Assembly: GCF_028858725.1 (NCBI RefSeq)
Contig: NC_084782.1
Location: 1 to 64,000 of the forward strand
Length of the DNA stretch: 64,000 nucleotides
From: Colius striatus
Taxonomy: Eukaryota > Chordata > Aves > Coliiformes > Coliidae
Direction of reading: 5' to 3'
The position numbers and the translations under genes are program-made. The notes beneath the pieces are model-generated. The model was not told where the DNA came from and did not search any database. It was given only the letters and a program-made list of their open reading frames with translations. Shown here in pieces: positions 38,569 to 51,235 of this stretch. The number at the start of each line of letters is the position of its first letter. Positions within the stretch are counted from its first letter, which is position 1.

Positions 38569-38744
38569 CTTTGGTTTTAAAAGCAAAGTTACAGTACTTG
38601 CAGACATATGGCCTGACGTCTGTGTGCGTGCGAATGTGTTTCTTCAGCATGCTGGGTTTCTTGCAGCGAATTCCACACTCCTCACATACATACTTCCCTC
38701 TTCCACGGCCTCGCACATACACATACTCTTCGTTTGATTTGTAC
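38569..38744 (-). CDS. HIVEP3: HIVEP3 exon, second ZAS zinc-finger domain (part of the C2H2 pair)
   Basis: This 176-nt exon encodes 58 whole codons plus one base at each end. It begins after an acceptor ending TTGCTCATAG and ends at the donor AAAG|GTAAGA. It carries the linker [16 protein letters not shown] and then finger 1 ([10 protein letters not shown]...HIRTH, C-x2-C-x12-H-x3-H). The first half of finger 2 follows ([13 protein letters not shown]). This is the C-terminal ZAS domain of the HIVEP/Schnurri transcription factors, which bind kappa-B-like and related enhancer sites in the nucleus. Finger spacing and linker are intact, so nothing suggests decay. The exon ends in phase 1 inside a Gly codon, and the next exon completes finger 2. 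Family membership is very secure. The choice of HIVEP3 over its paralogues rests on the downstream exons. Confidence 0.95.
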
Positions 38745-39052
38745 CTATGAGCAACAGGTGTCATGATAAAAAAAAAAATAGCAGATTCCCACCTCAATCA
38801 CAACTTTCCTGGGTTAATTCAGCACGTTATTGACACCACCACGGTCTCGTTTACCATTTGCTCGCTCTGGCTTATTAGTCACAATTCAAAACACCTTCAA
38901 AGGCCTTTGCCCAGATGTCTAAGTTTCTTGTCTGGGATATGTTCTTATGCTTCTCTGTACAAACAGCCCAAAGTCCTGAGGTAAGACACAGCGTCACCCA
39001 AATGTCCTGATTTTCCCTGGCCTCAAACACAAACTAAAGGCACTCATAATAG

Positions 39053-39880
39053 CCTAGAATCACAGCATGGTGGGGGTTGGAAGAGGTCTTTAGAGATCAT
39101 CCAGTCCAATCCCCCTGCTAAAGCAGCTCCCACCTCGATCAGGTCACACAGGAACGTGTCCAGGTGAGTCTTGAAGCCCTCCAAGGCAGGAGCCTCCACA
39201 CCCTCCCTGGGCAGCCTGGGCCAGGGCTCCCTCACTCAAACAGGGAAAGAGTTTTTTTCTTATATCTAAATGGAACTTTCTGTGTTCCAGCTTCATCCCA
39301 TCACCCCTTGTCCTGTTGCTGGATACCATCAAAAAAAGTGCTGTCCCAACCTCCTGACACCCACCATTTAGATATTTGTAACTATTAATAAGATCCCCCC
39401 CTCTGACTGAACAGCCCCAGGTCCCACAGCCTTTCCTCACAAGGAAGATGCTCCAGTCCCCTCAGCATCTTGGTGTCCCTGCCCTGGCCTCTCTCCAGCA
39501 GTTCCCTGTCCCTCTGCAGCTGGGGAGCCCAGAACTGGACACAGGACTCCAGATGAGGCCTCAGCAGGGCAGAGCAGAGGGGGAGCAGAACCTCCTTTGA
39601 CCTGCTGCCCACACTCTTGATGCCCCCAGGCTGCCATTGGCTTCTTGCCCACGAGGGCACGTTGCTGCTCATGGTCAGTTTATTACCAACCAGCACTTCC
39701 AGGTTCCTCTGCAGAGCTGCTCTCCAGCAGGGCACCCCCAGCCTGTGCTGGTGCAGGGGGTTGTTCCTCCCCAGCTGCAGGACTCTGCACTTGTCCCTGT
39801 TGAACCTCCTGAGGTCCCTCTCTGCCCAACTCTCAAGCCGGTCGAGATCCCATTTGCACAAACAAGATACATCACAGTCC
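39053..39880 (-). mobile_element. CR1 LINE, sense with HIVEP3, close to the ZAS exon
   Basis: On the plus strand it opens CTAGAATCACAGCATGGTGG (reversed 3' tip). The minus strand encodes RDLRRFNRDKCRVLQLGRNN and [19 protein letters not shown]. The frame is open for about 170 codons, longer than in most copies here. It lies about 300 bp from the splice acceptor of the zinc-finger exon. Confidence 0.94.
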
Positions 39881-41736
39881 AGCCTGGCTGCCTGAATCAT
39901 CTCTCCCTCAGCCTATGCTCTGATTTATAATACACAGTCTGTTGCTGTAGTATGCAAAGTACTGAGAAAATACATCCTAGCTCAGCCTCCTGTGATACAA
40001 CCTTCCCACCCATTAGGACAACAGTAAAAGCCATCTGAGAAGACTCTGATGCCACACTGCAAGTTGTGGTCCCTGCACAGACTCCTGCTAGAATGACACA
40101 CCCAGAATGGACACAGAAAAAGAAGAAAACATCCATTTTTAAACTATATTGTGCTAACACTAAATGTAAACACCACAGACTCCAGGCTCCTTTATCTTTG
40201 GCACAATATCATGACTTAGGTTTACCCAAGAGAATGAGATTGGTCATCCTTCCTTCGCATTGTGTATTCATTTACTCACACATTAGTGCACAGGGAAGGC
40301 TACATGATGTGGATATGAAAAATATTTGTGAGACTGAGACAAATCATTTAGCCTCCTGCTGTTCAGCAAATGGAGTCTGTGATTTCCTGTACTTACAGCA
40401 CAAGAAGAATAAGGTAACACGAAATTGGTCCCCTCAGATTTTTGAGAGCCCAAAGTTTTGAAGTGTGGTGCCTCTTTCAACTCATTTTTCTATTCAGTGT
40501 CAATTATGTCTGGGCTTCAGAAATGTCCAAACATCCACCTTGGAAAAAAAATCAAGCCATCTAAAGCATCTTCATAGAGGATCCTAAGATATACACCACC
40601 ATCAGTCACCTTTTAGTATCTTCTCAAGAAAGCCTACTCCAAACCAGCATGGTGAGAAAACAGCAGCCAGACTGAAGAGAAACTGAACAGCAGCACTAGA
40701 AATGGCTTGAGCACTTAAATCAGTGAAGGTGTATTAAATCCTGAACACCCCAATGTATTTATAATGTAAAAAAACCCAAAAAGAACTTAAAACTGAGGCA
40801 AAATATACAAAAATCATGAACCCAGCTCAGAACTGATAGGATGGTAATGGCACAGTCTGCACAAGATGCATCCAGGAAAACACATCCCAGCTACCCACAA
40901 CTGTGGGTTTAAAAGAGGGCAAATCACACTGCATGAACTCCTTGATCTCCCACCCAGGCAGAATGCACATAACTTTGTCTCTGTTTCTTTCACTTAGGAA
41001 GTGTAAAGGCCATTTCAGTTCCAGGTGAGTGTTTGGGGCACCTATTACAATACATAAAATCCAGAGTAATTTTCCTGAGAGCCACCTGGCAGATGTCAGC
41101 TCTGTACTAAACCAACTCTCTCCTGACAAGTCCTGCTCTCTCTGCCTCATGGTCTCATCTGTAAGAGGCTGGCTGAGCCACCTCCTTAGGTGGCTTAGCC
41201 ATAGGAGACATGTGAGAAGATGTTTAAAAGATGATGAGTTGTTCATGCACTGAGATGATGAGGTCACAGATTTCCTATACAGGTTCAGACACAGACTAGA
41301 GAATAGAGAGGAAAAATGGGTATCTAGAGAACCTCAATCTCGCCTGAAATGCCAGTAGCAGCACCAACATAACCAAGTCTTGGTGTCCAACAGCTGCATG
41401 TGGGGGAAAGAGCTTCTATTTCTGTCCTTCAGTGTCACTAGAAGTTCCCCAGACCATAACCAGAGTCGTTTGGTAACCGAGGTGCTCTATTCTGTCTCCT
41501 ATAACTGAAGCCACAGTAATGTCATCTACCCCATCCCTTCCCCACACCTCCCTCCCTAAAAAAAACCAATACCAAAACCCCTTCATCACAAGGCTCTCAT
41601 TATCTGCCCAGGGGGGACTGTGTTGGTCTCTGAAGAGCACACAGTGACTGCCATCCTCCATCCCCATATGTCCATACAGATACCAGGGTACACACAAGGT
41701 CACTGTCCCTTCTTCATTCAGTCAGAGGCTTAACAC

Positions 41737-42416
41737 TTGTGGCCAGGTTTTGGTAGTTGGGGGGAGGGCTACAGGGGTGGCTTCTATGAGAAACTGCAAG
41801 AAGCCTCCTCTATATCTGTTAGAGCCAATGCCAGGTGGCTCCTAGAGAGACCCACCACTGGCCAAGGCCAATTAGCAATGGAGGTAATGCCTCTGTGGTT
41901 AACACAGAGAAGAGGAAGAACTGCACAGGTGCAAAATGCAGCAGAAGCAGGGAGTGAGAACGTGAGAGCAACAGCTCTGCAGACACCAAGGAGGAGGAGG
42001 TTCTGCAGGCACTAGAGCCAAGATTCCCCTGTGACCTGTGGTGTGAGGAGACCTCTCCCTGAGAGGAAGCAGCAGCAGAGCCCATCTGTGATGAACTGAC
42101 CGTAACCCCCATCCCCTACACCACTGAGGGGGAGGAGGCAGAAACCCATGCAGAAAGGAGGGGTGGGGGGAAGGTGTTTTCAGGTTTAGTTTTTATTTCT
42201 CATTATCCTTCTCTGTCCTGCTTGGTAATAAATTAAACTCATTTTCCCCAAGTCAAGTCTATTTTGCCCATGACAGTAATTGCTGAGTGATCTCCCTGTC
42301 CTTATCTTGACCCATGAGCCTTTTGTTATACTTTCTCTCCCCTGCCCAGCTGAGAAGGGAAGTGATGGAGTGGCTTTGGGGGGCACCTGGCACACAGACA
42401 GGGTCAACCCACCACA
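41737..42416 (+). mobile_element. Endogenous-retrovirus LTR, solo-like, antisense to HIVEP3
   Basis: The 3' part (GGTAATAAATTAAACTCATT, CCAAGTCAAGTCTATTTTGC, CCTGTCCTTATCTTGACCCA, ending GGGTCAACCCACCACA) matches a bird LTR type that I recognise from memory. AATAAA at 42227-42232 would be its polyadenylation signal. The 5' boundary (about 41737, in TTGTGGCCAGG) is uncertain. No viral gene remnants flank it, which fits a solo LTR. It is shorter than full-length relatives, apparently through loss of an internal GC-rich repetitive part. Confidence 0.7.
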
Positions 42417-45365
42417 ATGCAAAAGGAGCAAAAGGAACCCAGGAATCCTGATATCTCTTCTGTTCAAACTGGTACTTGAGCCTTCCTTCTCCCTCCTTTC
42501 TTTCTGTCATTATGCTGGTAATCACCTTGCCATTTAAAAAATGAAATTGCTCCTTTATCAGCCTTGTACTTTCACCACCCCTAATTACACTCTCACATGG
42601 AAATCTCTAAGCAAGTTCTTTGTGTCCAACAGTCCCTTCGTCAGCCCCATTAAAGCTACTGGGGCTGGCTTTTCCTGGATAAAAAGGGACACGTGATTTA
42701 ATCTGAAATTAGACATTGCAATTTATCTGACACTCTGTGAGGCTGAGCCATCCTTCAACACAGATCATTTTCTACAGCTCCCCAAGACCACGTGTAAAAC
42801 ACGCCGGGAGAGAAGCAGAAAAAGAAACAAAACCTAAAGAAACACCAAACTGAACAGGAAGAAGAAATCAAGGGAGGTGCCACAACACAAAGAAGGCTGG
42901 TGCAAATGCCATCTGTCTGCACTGAAGGCTGTAATATGTTTATGGAGATAATTACTTCAGTATGACACTGGTTTCTCTGAGGATCTAATACACTCATATG
43001 ATTTGCATCAGAAAGACAAATCAATGGCAGCTCATTTCACGTGAAGGTTTACCCTGGACAAAGGATCTTCTTGCTCTGTAACGTTTGCTGCAATCAGATC
43101 CCTCCAATACACACAGCTGGAGTTTGTGTCAGCAAATCTAGGCTTGTCCTCCACTGTGGAATTCATAACCCTGTTGTTAGCAACTTCCACCTCCTACAGT
43201 GTCGCAGCTCCCATCTAATACTGAGATCATTTGAAACCTGGGGGGGGCAACTGGTCATTACAGACTAATTCAGTGAACAGTTATTTCAGACAGACACACA
43301 AAAAGATAAAAATTCAGTTATTTGATGCATTATTTTCTGTTTTGAAAGCTGGATTGCTGAGCTTTGCTGGCAAACACACACCTTGTCAACTCTGTGCAAC
43401 CACCACACTTCTCACAGCAAGAGGAACTGGCACAGCCACGGCAGCATCGGTGCTACGACAGGCAGTACCAGATTCTGAGACTTGATGGCCTCAAAACAGG
43501 CCATTACTGTCAGAAGTCACAAGAAAACGATGGGAAAACATCAACCTGAGCTTTGTCTCAGCACTTTCCCTTCAACTTAGTCAGAACCTAAAGCCATGAA
43601 GCATTCCTTTGCAGGCGTTGGGAGGCTTAGCTCTTAATATTTGCTGTTACAAATATCTGACTATCCTTTTCAGCCACAGACACTTCCTTTTCTTTTCTCA
43701 GCGCTGTGAGACACATCCAAAAATCTCCCTGTGGCTGAAAACCACACGATAAAAACCTTGGAGAGCAGAGGGGGAAGGAAGTTTGGTGGTTCACAGGCAG
43801 GAAAGGAGAGCAGGTTTCTGGGAGAGTCATTGCTTCGCTATCAGACACAGTTGGGCTGAATCACCCCTTCTCTCCTGCTTTCTACAGCTGCCAGGAATTT
43901 ACCTTTCCTTGCAAAGTGCTGCTCACAGCCTCAGCACTGCAGCTGTACTCATATGCCAGTCACACATAAGCAGCCTGGTTCTGTGAATACCATGAATTTG
44001 GTAACGAACACCCCTGGTTAGTTTTTCTGCAACTGAACAAGTATTTCCTCAACTGGTTTTGACATTTGTTAAACTCACTTGTTTGCTTTTTTGGATTTCT
44101 GGTACATAGTAACAGGAATTGGACATCTGATCCCTTTCCTGAGCCGCTGCAGTTACTTCACAGTCGAGTGAACTGAGTAGCTCCAGTTGTTGCCTTTGGT
44201 GTAAGTCTTGTGATTTTATTGATGGCACATTTTATCTGTCATCAGGCTGCTCATTCATCTGGCTTGGCTAAATCCTTCGGAAGTTCCTGACAGTCTGCCC
44301 TGGATTTAACACATCTAATTTATGTTTTATGCCACCTGCAATATTTGCCAGATCGCTGATAAATGTGTAACCACTATAATGTCACTAATTACTAGTCAGT
44401 TTATTGCCTTTCTCACAACTCCCTACTAGATGATTAGACCACCTCTCCCACAGCAACATCTGCAGTACTCAGCAGAAGTCCTTACCCTTTGCATACCCTG
44501 GGGAAAGACATGGTGAGAGGCCCTTTTAAGACTGCAGCCCATGTTAAAGTTCACCACACGGAGAGACGTGTCCTTAAGGTCAGATAGTTACTATAAATCT
44601 TCCTTAAGTCAAGCTGCAGCAGAACAAACAGAAGGATTTCTTTACAAACCCAAACCAGACAATGCCATTTCCAGGTTTCAAAAAGCATCATAAAACCTTC
44701 TAGTACCCAATTCACCAGACAGGGATATTGCACCAAGACAAACAATGAACTTCCAAAGAATGATGCAGCAGGAGAGAGAAAGAGCTGGGCATGGATATGG
44801 GAGGACCTGGCACAGAAATCCCCTCTCCTCTGTCTGAAGTAATGGATCTTTTGGAAATAGTACTTGCCAGTCTCCAGTGGAATTGCAGGAGACAAGAGGC
44901 TGAGTTGAATGAGACCTTCACCCTTCCAGACTGGACATACATAAAGAAGCCTGGCATGAAGGTGTTGCTGTGAACATCATCTTGCCCTTGAATTAGGTGT
45001 CAGCAGCTCAAGATTTAACAGCAGAAGAATTACAGCATCCAAGGTGACCACCTGAGAGGCAGCAACCCCAGGGCTGCTTCTGTTTGGTAAAACACTGGGG
45101 CAGGGACTATCTTCTGCCACAGGTACAACACAATGTCTGAAGCAACGGGACTCATTTTGAGTGGACTCCAATTCAAGTAACAAATCAGGATGAATCAAAA
45201 GATAACTAGCTGCCTTGAACTCATGGGGAACCTCACAGAGGCTGTGGAGTATTAAATCTTCCCTTCATCAGCAACACATGCTGCTGGCATGGGAAGGGTG
45301 TCTGGGCAGCCCCTCTCACCCCCTCATGTCACGATGTCTCCAATGCACAGGGAGCACTCTCTGCT

Positions 45366-45735
45366 GATGCATAACCTCACAATATCCTTTTAGTCCACCT
45401 GAGCTGCCTGCCCCTTCTTCCAAAGGTTGTAGGCTTCCCTTTCTTTCCTGAGCTCCAACCAAAGCTCTCTCTTCAGCCAGGCTGGCTGCCTTCCCCACTG
45501 GCTTGTCTTTCAGCACATGGGGACAGCCTGCTCCTGCACCTTGAAGATTTCCTTCTTGAAGAAAACTCAACTGGAATTGTGTTTCTTGAAGAAAACTCAA
45601 CTGGACTCTTTTGCCCTTCAGGACTGATTCCCAAGGGACTCCACCAGTCCCCTCTACAGGCCACAGTCTGGGCTCCAGAAGTCCAAGGGAGCAGTTCTGT
45701 TCACCCTTGTTCTTACTTCTCCAAGGTTTAAAAAC
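45366..45735 (-). mobile_element. Orphan internal piece of CR1 ORF2
   Basis: The minus strand reads AGGAGCAGGCTGTCCCCATG, then AAAGACAAGCCAGTGGGGAA, CTGGCTGAAGAGAGAGCTTT and ACCTTTGGAAGAAGGGGCAG. This is the CR1 ORF2 segment between endonuclease and reverse transcriptase, as I remember it. The RT and 3' UTR are absent, which is unusual for CR1. A 30-bp direct duplication at 45553-45605 lies inside. Confidence 0.7.
45553..45605. repeat. 30-bp direct duplication, two copies
   Basis: TTCTTGAAGAAAACTCAACT recurs at 45553 and 45583, separated by GGAATTGTGT. The match is perfect over 23 bases, inside the orphan CR1 piece. Confidence 0.9.
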
Positions 45736-48700
45736 TCTGTGTGACCACAAAGTTTCTTGCATGGAAACTCCCTCTGTGCTGTGTGCCATGGGGTTGGCCA
45801 TCGGCTGGAGGCCAGGCACATCATTCACACCACCAAGCACAGGGCAGCATGTCTGCTTGCATGGAAACCAAAACTCCAGAACAAAAATGTCCCCTATGGC
45901 TTGCCAGCAATGCTGTTCACCACCACTACAAAATGCATGTCAATTCAGCAAGAAACAATAAAGGCAACTTCAGGAATAAATGCACCCCTCTAATTTCCTC
46001 TCTGCAGGAATCTCAGCATAGATAGGAGGAGGAGGAATTTCATGGCATGGCAAAAAAAAAACCCCATGATCACACAGGACAGCTCAGGCCTAAGTTACTC
46101 TTTCTGCTTTTTATAATATCCCTGGTGGGTCCCCACAGCTCAGATTTTACCTAAGGCAATTTTCCACATTTGTTTGAATGGGAAACAATAAAGTGGGTGT
46201 ATTCCCACAGTGTGCTCCTTGTGATCACAGCTCTGTCAGCACGACCTTGGTGGCACTGGGGCTGCGTGGGACATGCCAGCTGCTTCAGACCATGGGTGGT
46301 CAAGGCAGTGTCCAAAAGGAGATCAGTGATTCTCCAGCCTGCCTACAAAAACTGAATGCTAGCAGAGCCCACAGATCACTGGAAAAAGCCACAGGACTTC
46401 CTTCCTATAGCACTGCCCTGTGACAAGGCAGCCAGACCACCAGGACGTCGGGAGGTCGGTGTAGAAACATCAAATCAGAGGAAATCTATCTTGATGTGAT
46501 CGCATCTGGGACATGGTGTGCAGGTTTTGGCATCTCCAAAGTCAAATGCTGCCAGCAAACCAGTAAAAAAACGAGAGGGAAACAACAGCTCTGGTGAAGG
46601 GGGTAGATGCAGAGATGAATTTTGGGAGGAAAGCATACCAAAAGTGAACGATTCAAACATTACACTGAACCATAGATAGTAAATGGTCTAAGGACTGGCT
46701 AACGATCTGGAAAGATGTAGGTGATGGTCAGGATGGAGAGACATTCATTATTAACAGTTATCCTGAGAACTGCAGAGTGAAATGGAGAAGTGGAAAATTT
46801 AAGCTAACTATGAAAAAAGCTGGGCAGTGTATTCAAGTAGGTTTACCCTGTACAAAACCACAGCAGGGATTTAAGCAGCATAACACCTCCTGCATGTTCA
46901 GCCTTTAAAGCACCTTTCACTGGACACAGCTCCTTGCTGTAAATTCACTGGAAGAGCTGACAGAAATGTTGACACCTCTGTAACACACACAGAACAGTCT
47001 CCAGAGGGAGACCAACAGCCAGAGTGAATGCAATACAGAAAATATGCATAGGGAAGCCAAATCCACACAAGAAGCTTTTAGTGGCATAAAATCACAAGGC
47101 AGAGAGTGACTTTTAATGCATTTCTCCATCAGTGAAAGAAAAATCCATTTGCCATTAGAGCTTATTTTGATTGAAGAAGTGTTGTGGGCTACAAGAGGAT
47201 CTGTGACTACATGAGCTGGTCTGCAGCAGGACTGCTCCACCAAGAACTGTATCTAATCCCTGATTCTGAAGCTGTCCCTCGAGCAGTATGTCCAAGGGAC
47301 TTCCTTTGATTCAATTCATCCAACACAGAGCAAGCACAACGTCACGAAATGTTGTATATGAATGAAAAACTGCAAAAACCAGTGTGTTTTTACATTACTT
47401 CTCCAAATTTTATGCCTGAGTGGAAGTTTGATTCAATTTTGGGTTGTGGCATAAGAACTCTTCTAGTCTATTAGAAGTAAAATTACAGTTATACTCATTA
47501 TGGCTCTATCTGCTGCTGCACAATTCACCCTCTCTATGCTTTAATCATTTAATTGTCATTGCCAACTGCTATAAAAACACATTTATTTCAGGAAAGAAAT
47601 CAATGTAAATAGTGCTAGGCTGCTTTATACAAGCTGAAAACCTGGCTTTGGTTTCTAAAATGCAATTAGAGATGAAACCAGACTTAAAAGAGAAATGAAA
47701 GTACATTCCCTGCAAGGTGAAAGCATTTCAGCAGAAGGTGCATGCAGCATCCCTGCCAGGAGGTCAGCTTTGGCCACCTAAGCATGAAGAAATGTGGAAT
47801 TATATTGATTGTGTGCACAGGCTAATTAGTCCCTTCTGGGCTTCCCTTCCATTAAATCCAATTGCAAGAGCAGAGAGGTAATGTAAAAGTCTCTCACTTC
47901 TTGTTTAACGATTGTGCCACGTGTCCCTGTCCTCAGAAGATGCCACACTGAAGTCAGTTCTTGCAGAACACATGTCATCTAAATATGTCATCCCACCACC
48001 ATAATGGCCAAAACAGGAAAGAAAAACATAACTAGCTGCTGCAGTGTTTTTGCAATGGCAGAGAAATGATGGCAGCATCACAAAACACCCCGTCTGCCTT
48101 CCACCTCTCCTGCCCATTCCTGAACATTCCCCTGTGTGTTGTTGCAATAAATTAATGCTGCATGATTGCTAACACAAAGATGGGCTTTTTCTCTCTTCCC
48201 CCCAGCACCAGTCAGACAGGTTAGGTCACGATACAAAAGTCCACAGAGGTAAAGCACACAGCCTGTTCCCAGGGCACTGCTCCAACACCACCTTTTCCTT
48301 CTGCAGATCAAATACAAACAGAGTAAAACGCCAGATTAAAAAAGTAAAAACCCAAACCAAACACCAATCAAGCACCACCATCTCATACAGCTGACATAAA
48401 ATATTCATAGGTAAAGTCTAGGATGGAAATCCCCACAGATGACCTGTCTCAATCCCATCTCTTCCTCCTCCTCCCCCATCAGAATTGATTAAACAATTTC
48501 TGGATAATCTGACATTAATGACTCTGTCTGCCTGGAACTGAGTCGTCTGACACAGACACTTCTTGTTCTTAAAACAGCTCTTTCTGCAAGTATCTTTCTA
48601 AGTTCTGTGGATGCCATTGCTGTTTAAATTATAGGCTGCCTTCTTGTCCTTCTATTGCTAGTCACTGTGTTTAATGGCCCTACTCCAGTGCTTTATTTCT

Positions 48701-48764
48701 CAGTACTAACTGCACTCCCCCCAGCACCTGTATTTTCAGAGGCATATTAGGGTCTGTAACACTT

Positions 48765-48842
48765 GTTAGTCCTAAACAGATCCCCAATTCTTGAAGAGAA
48801 AATCGTTAGTCCTAAACAGATCATCAGTTCTTGAAGAAACAG
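48765..48842. repeat. 40-bp tandem duplication
   Basis: GTTAGTCCTAAACAGATC starts at 48765 and 48805. Each copy continues to ATTCTTGAAGA or GTTCTTGAAGA with a few mismatches. Confidence 0.88.
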
Positions 48843-50242
48843 TTTAGGACTGAGGTCAGGTACAACTCAAGAATTACTGTCCTGAGGGGTTGAACAGAAG
48901 CAGCCAATGAAGGAAGCAACTGCCTACATCATACACCGTGCCCACTACTCCTGCTGGTCTTTAGCTCTAGGATCTAACCCCTCTCTCTATTTTGAAGCTG
49001 CTACCAATATACTGTAGAGTTTATGTGAACACAGTTACAAACACTCCAAGGAATTATCATTATGCAGGTTTGGCTTATGAGATATAGAACCATAAATGCA
49101 TCTGGTTGGCACATTTCTGTCTTCCTGAATGAACCACTCATTTATGACCAAAGCATGCTCTTAGGCTACACATGACACCTCATTGTTTAGCTTGGATAGC
49201 ATCATGTTGCATCTGCCTCAGTCATTTCAGGTGACTTTTTTCCCAGCCTTTTGAAAGGTTGATGCTATTAATTAGCTTTTTTTTCCACATTTTCTGACTT
49301 TTCCATTTGAGAAGCAGATTTTCAGTAGCACAGTAGAAATTCAGCCCTTCTCAAAACTGAGTCCATTCCTCACATCTTGATTTGAGCCAGTTATTACTTA
49401 CATGGGGAAATACTGTCAATACTTCAGCCTCTAATTACTCCATTTATTAACTGCTGAAGTGCACACACTATAAAATTAGGTAGATCTGTGAACAGTCAGT
49501 AGAGCCTTGCAACAGACATATTCAGGCAAAAAAAATCTGCTTTCTTGAGTGACACTTTGCTCAAAGTTTATTTCATTTGTGGATTAATTTTCTCTGGCTT
49601 TCAACCCCTCTTGAAGATTGTGTGGATTTGGCTTTCAATCCCCTCCTGGTCCAACTGGGATATACAGGGGATGCTCAGCATCACTGGGCCTGATGCATGG
49701 GCTGGTCCAGAAGGTTTAATTTTGGAGGCTTTCTTCCAAAACCTGTCCATCTCCCAGACACAGCTGCCTCCTCCTCAAGCTCTTTGTGTGGTGCCTGTCC
49801 ATTCTGAGGGGTTCATGACACTCTATTTGCTCCATTTTTGACCCAGCTTTCATTTTTGCACAATGCCATGTCATTAAGATGCAGCACAGGGGAGTGCTGT
49901 TATCAGATTGGCCTCTGTTACCTAACATTGGTCAAAGGGAAAAAAGCTTTCTATTCCTACCCTGGGACAAGATGAGTAACCACTGACTCCAGTGACTACG
50001 TTACAGAAGTGCATTTTCTCTTCTGTGACCACATCTGATGCAAGCCTTCTTGTTCTCCAGGATCTTATAAATTAATAAATACCCCATTTACAATTTACAC
50101 CTCAAAGAAAAGCACTGGCAGGTTGGAAAAAAAATCACCACTGCCCCTGTATGCTCTCCATTGCTGCATTGCTTGGTTTTAAATTATTAAAACACAGAAT
50201 TGTAGCATTTCACTTTGAGAATCAAACTCAACTGACAGTTAA

Positions 50243-51235
50243 GAGAATCACAGAATCATTTCAGCTGGAAGAGTCCAGCCTCTGTCCCAGCCCCATCACC
50301 CACCAGCCCATTGCCCTCAGTGCAACACCCACCCAGCTCTGAAACCCCTCCAGGGACGGTGACTCCAGCAGCTCCCTGGGCAGCTGTTCCAATGCCTGAC
50401 AGCCCTGGCACCAAAGAAATTCCTCCTCACATCCAGCCTGAACCTCCCCTGCTGCAACCTGAGGCTGTTTCCTCTTGTTCTAGTGCTTGTTACCAGGGAG
50501 AACAGACTGACCCCTGTCTTGCTGCAACTTCCCCTCAGGTATTTGCAGAGAGCCAGAAGGTCTCCCCTGAGTCTTCTTTTCTCCAGGCTCAACAGCCCCA
50601 GATCCCTCAGCCCTTCCTCATCTCAGACCTGCTCCAAATCCTTTCCCAGCTTGGCAGCTGCCTGTGGATCCTCTCCAGCACCTCCATGTCCTTCCTGTAG
50701 AGAGGGGCCCAGAACTGGACACAGTATTGGAGGTGCAGCCCCACCAAAGCTGAGCACAGGGGAATGATCCCCTCCCTGCTCCTGCTGACAACACTGTTCC
50801 TGATCCAGGCCAGGATACCCTTGGCTTTCTTGCCCACCTGGGCACGCTGCTGGCTCCTGTTCAGCCAACACTCCAGGTCCCTCTGTGCCTGGTAGCTTCC
50901 AGCCACTCCTTCCCAAGCCTGTAGCACTGCTGGGGGTTGTTGTAGCCAAAAGGTAGGATCCAGCCTTTGGCTTCATTGAAACTCATGGCATTGGCCTTGG
51001 CCCAACCATCCAGCCTATCCAGATCTCTCTGTAGAGCTTCCCTACCCTCAAGCAGATCCACACTTCCACCCAGCTTGGTGTCACCTGCAAACTGACTCAG
51101 GGTGCACTCACTCCCCTCATCCAGATCACTGATAAAGATGTTAAACACAGTGGCCCCAGCACTGAGCCCTGGGGACACCACTCGTGACCGGCCACCAACT
51201 GGATGTAACTCCCTTGACAATGACTCTGGACTCAA
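50243..51235 (-). mobile_element. CR1 LINE, longest copy in the window, sense with HIVEP3
   Basis: The minus strand contains [32 protein letters not shown] and [20 protein letters not shown]. These are reverse-transcriptase and downstream ORF2 blocks; the expected ADDTK catalytic motif has decayed to AGDTK. Farther on it encodes [20 protein letters not shown]. The 3' tip is at about 50243 (plus strand AGAATCACAGAATCATTTCA). It is broken by frameshifts. Confidence 0.94.
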
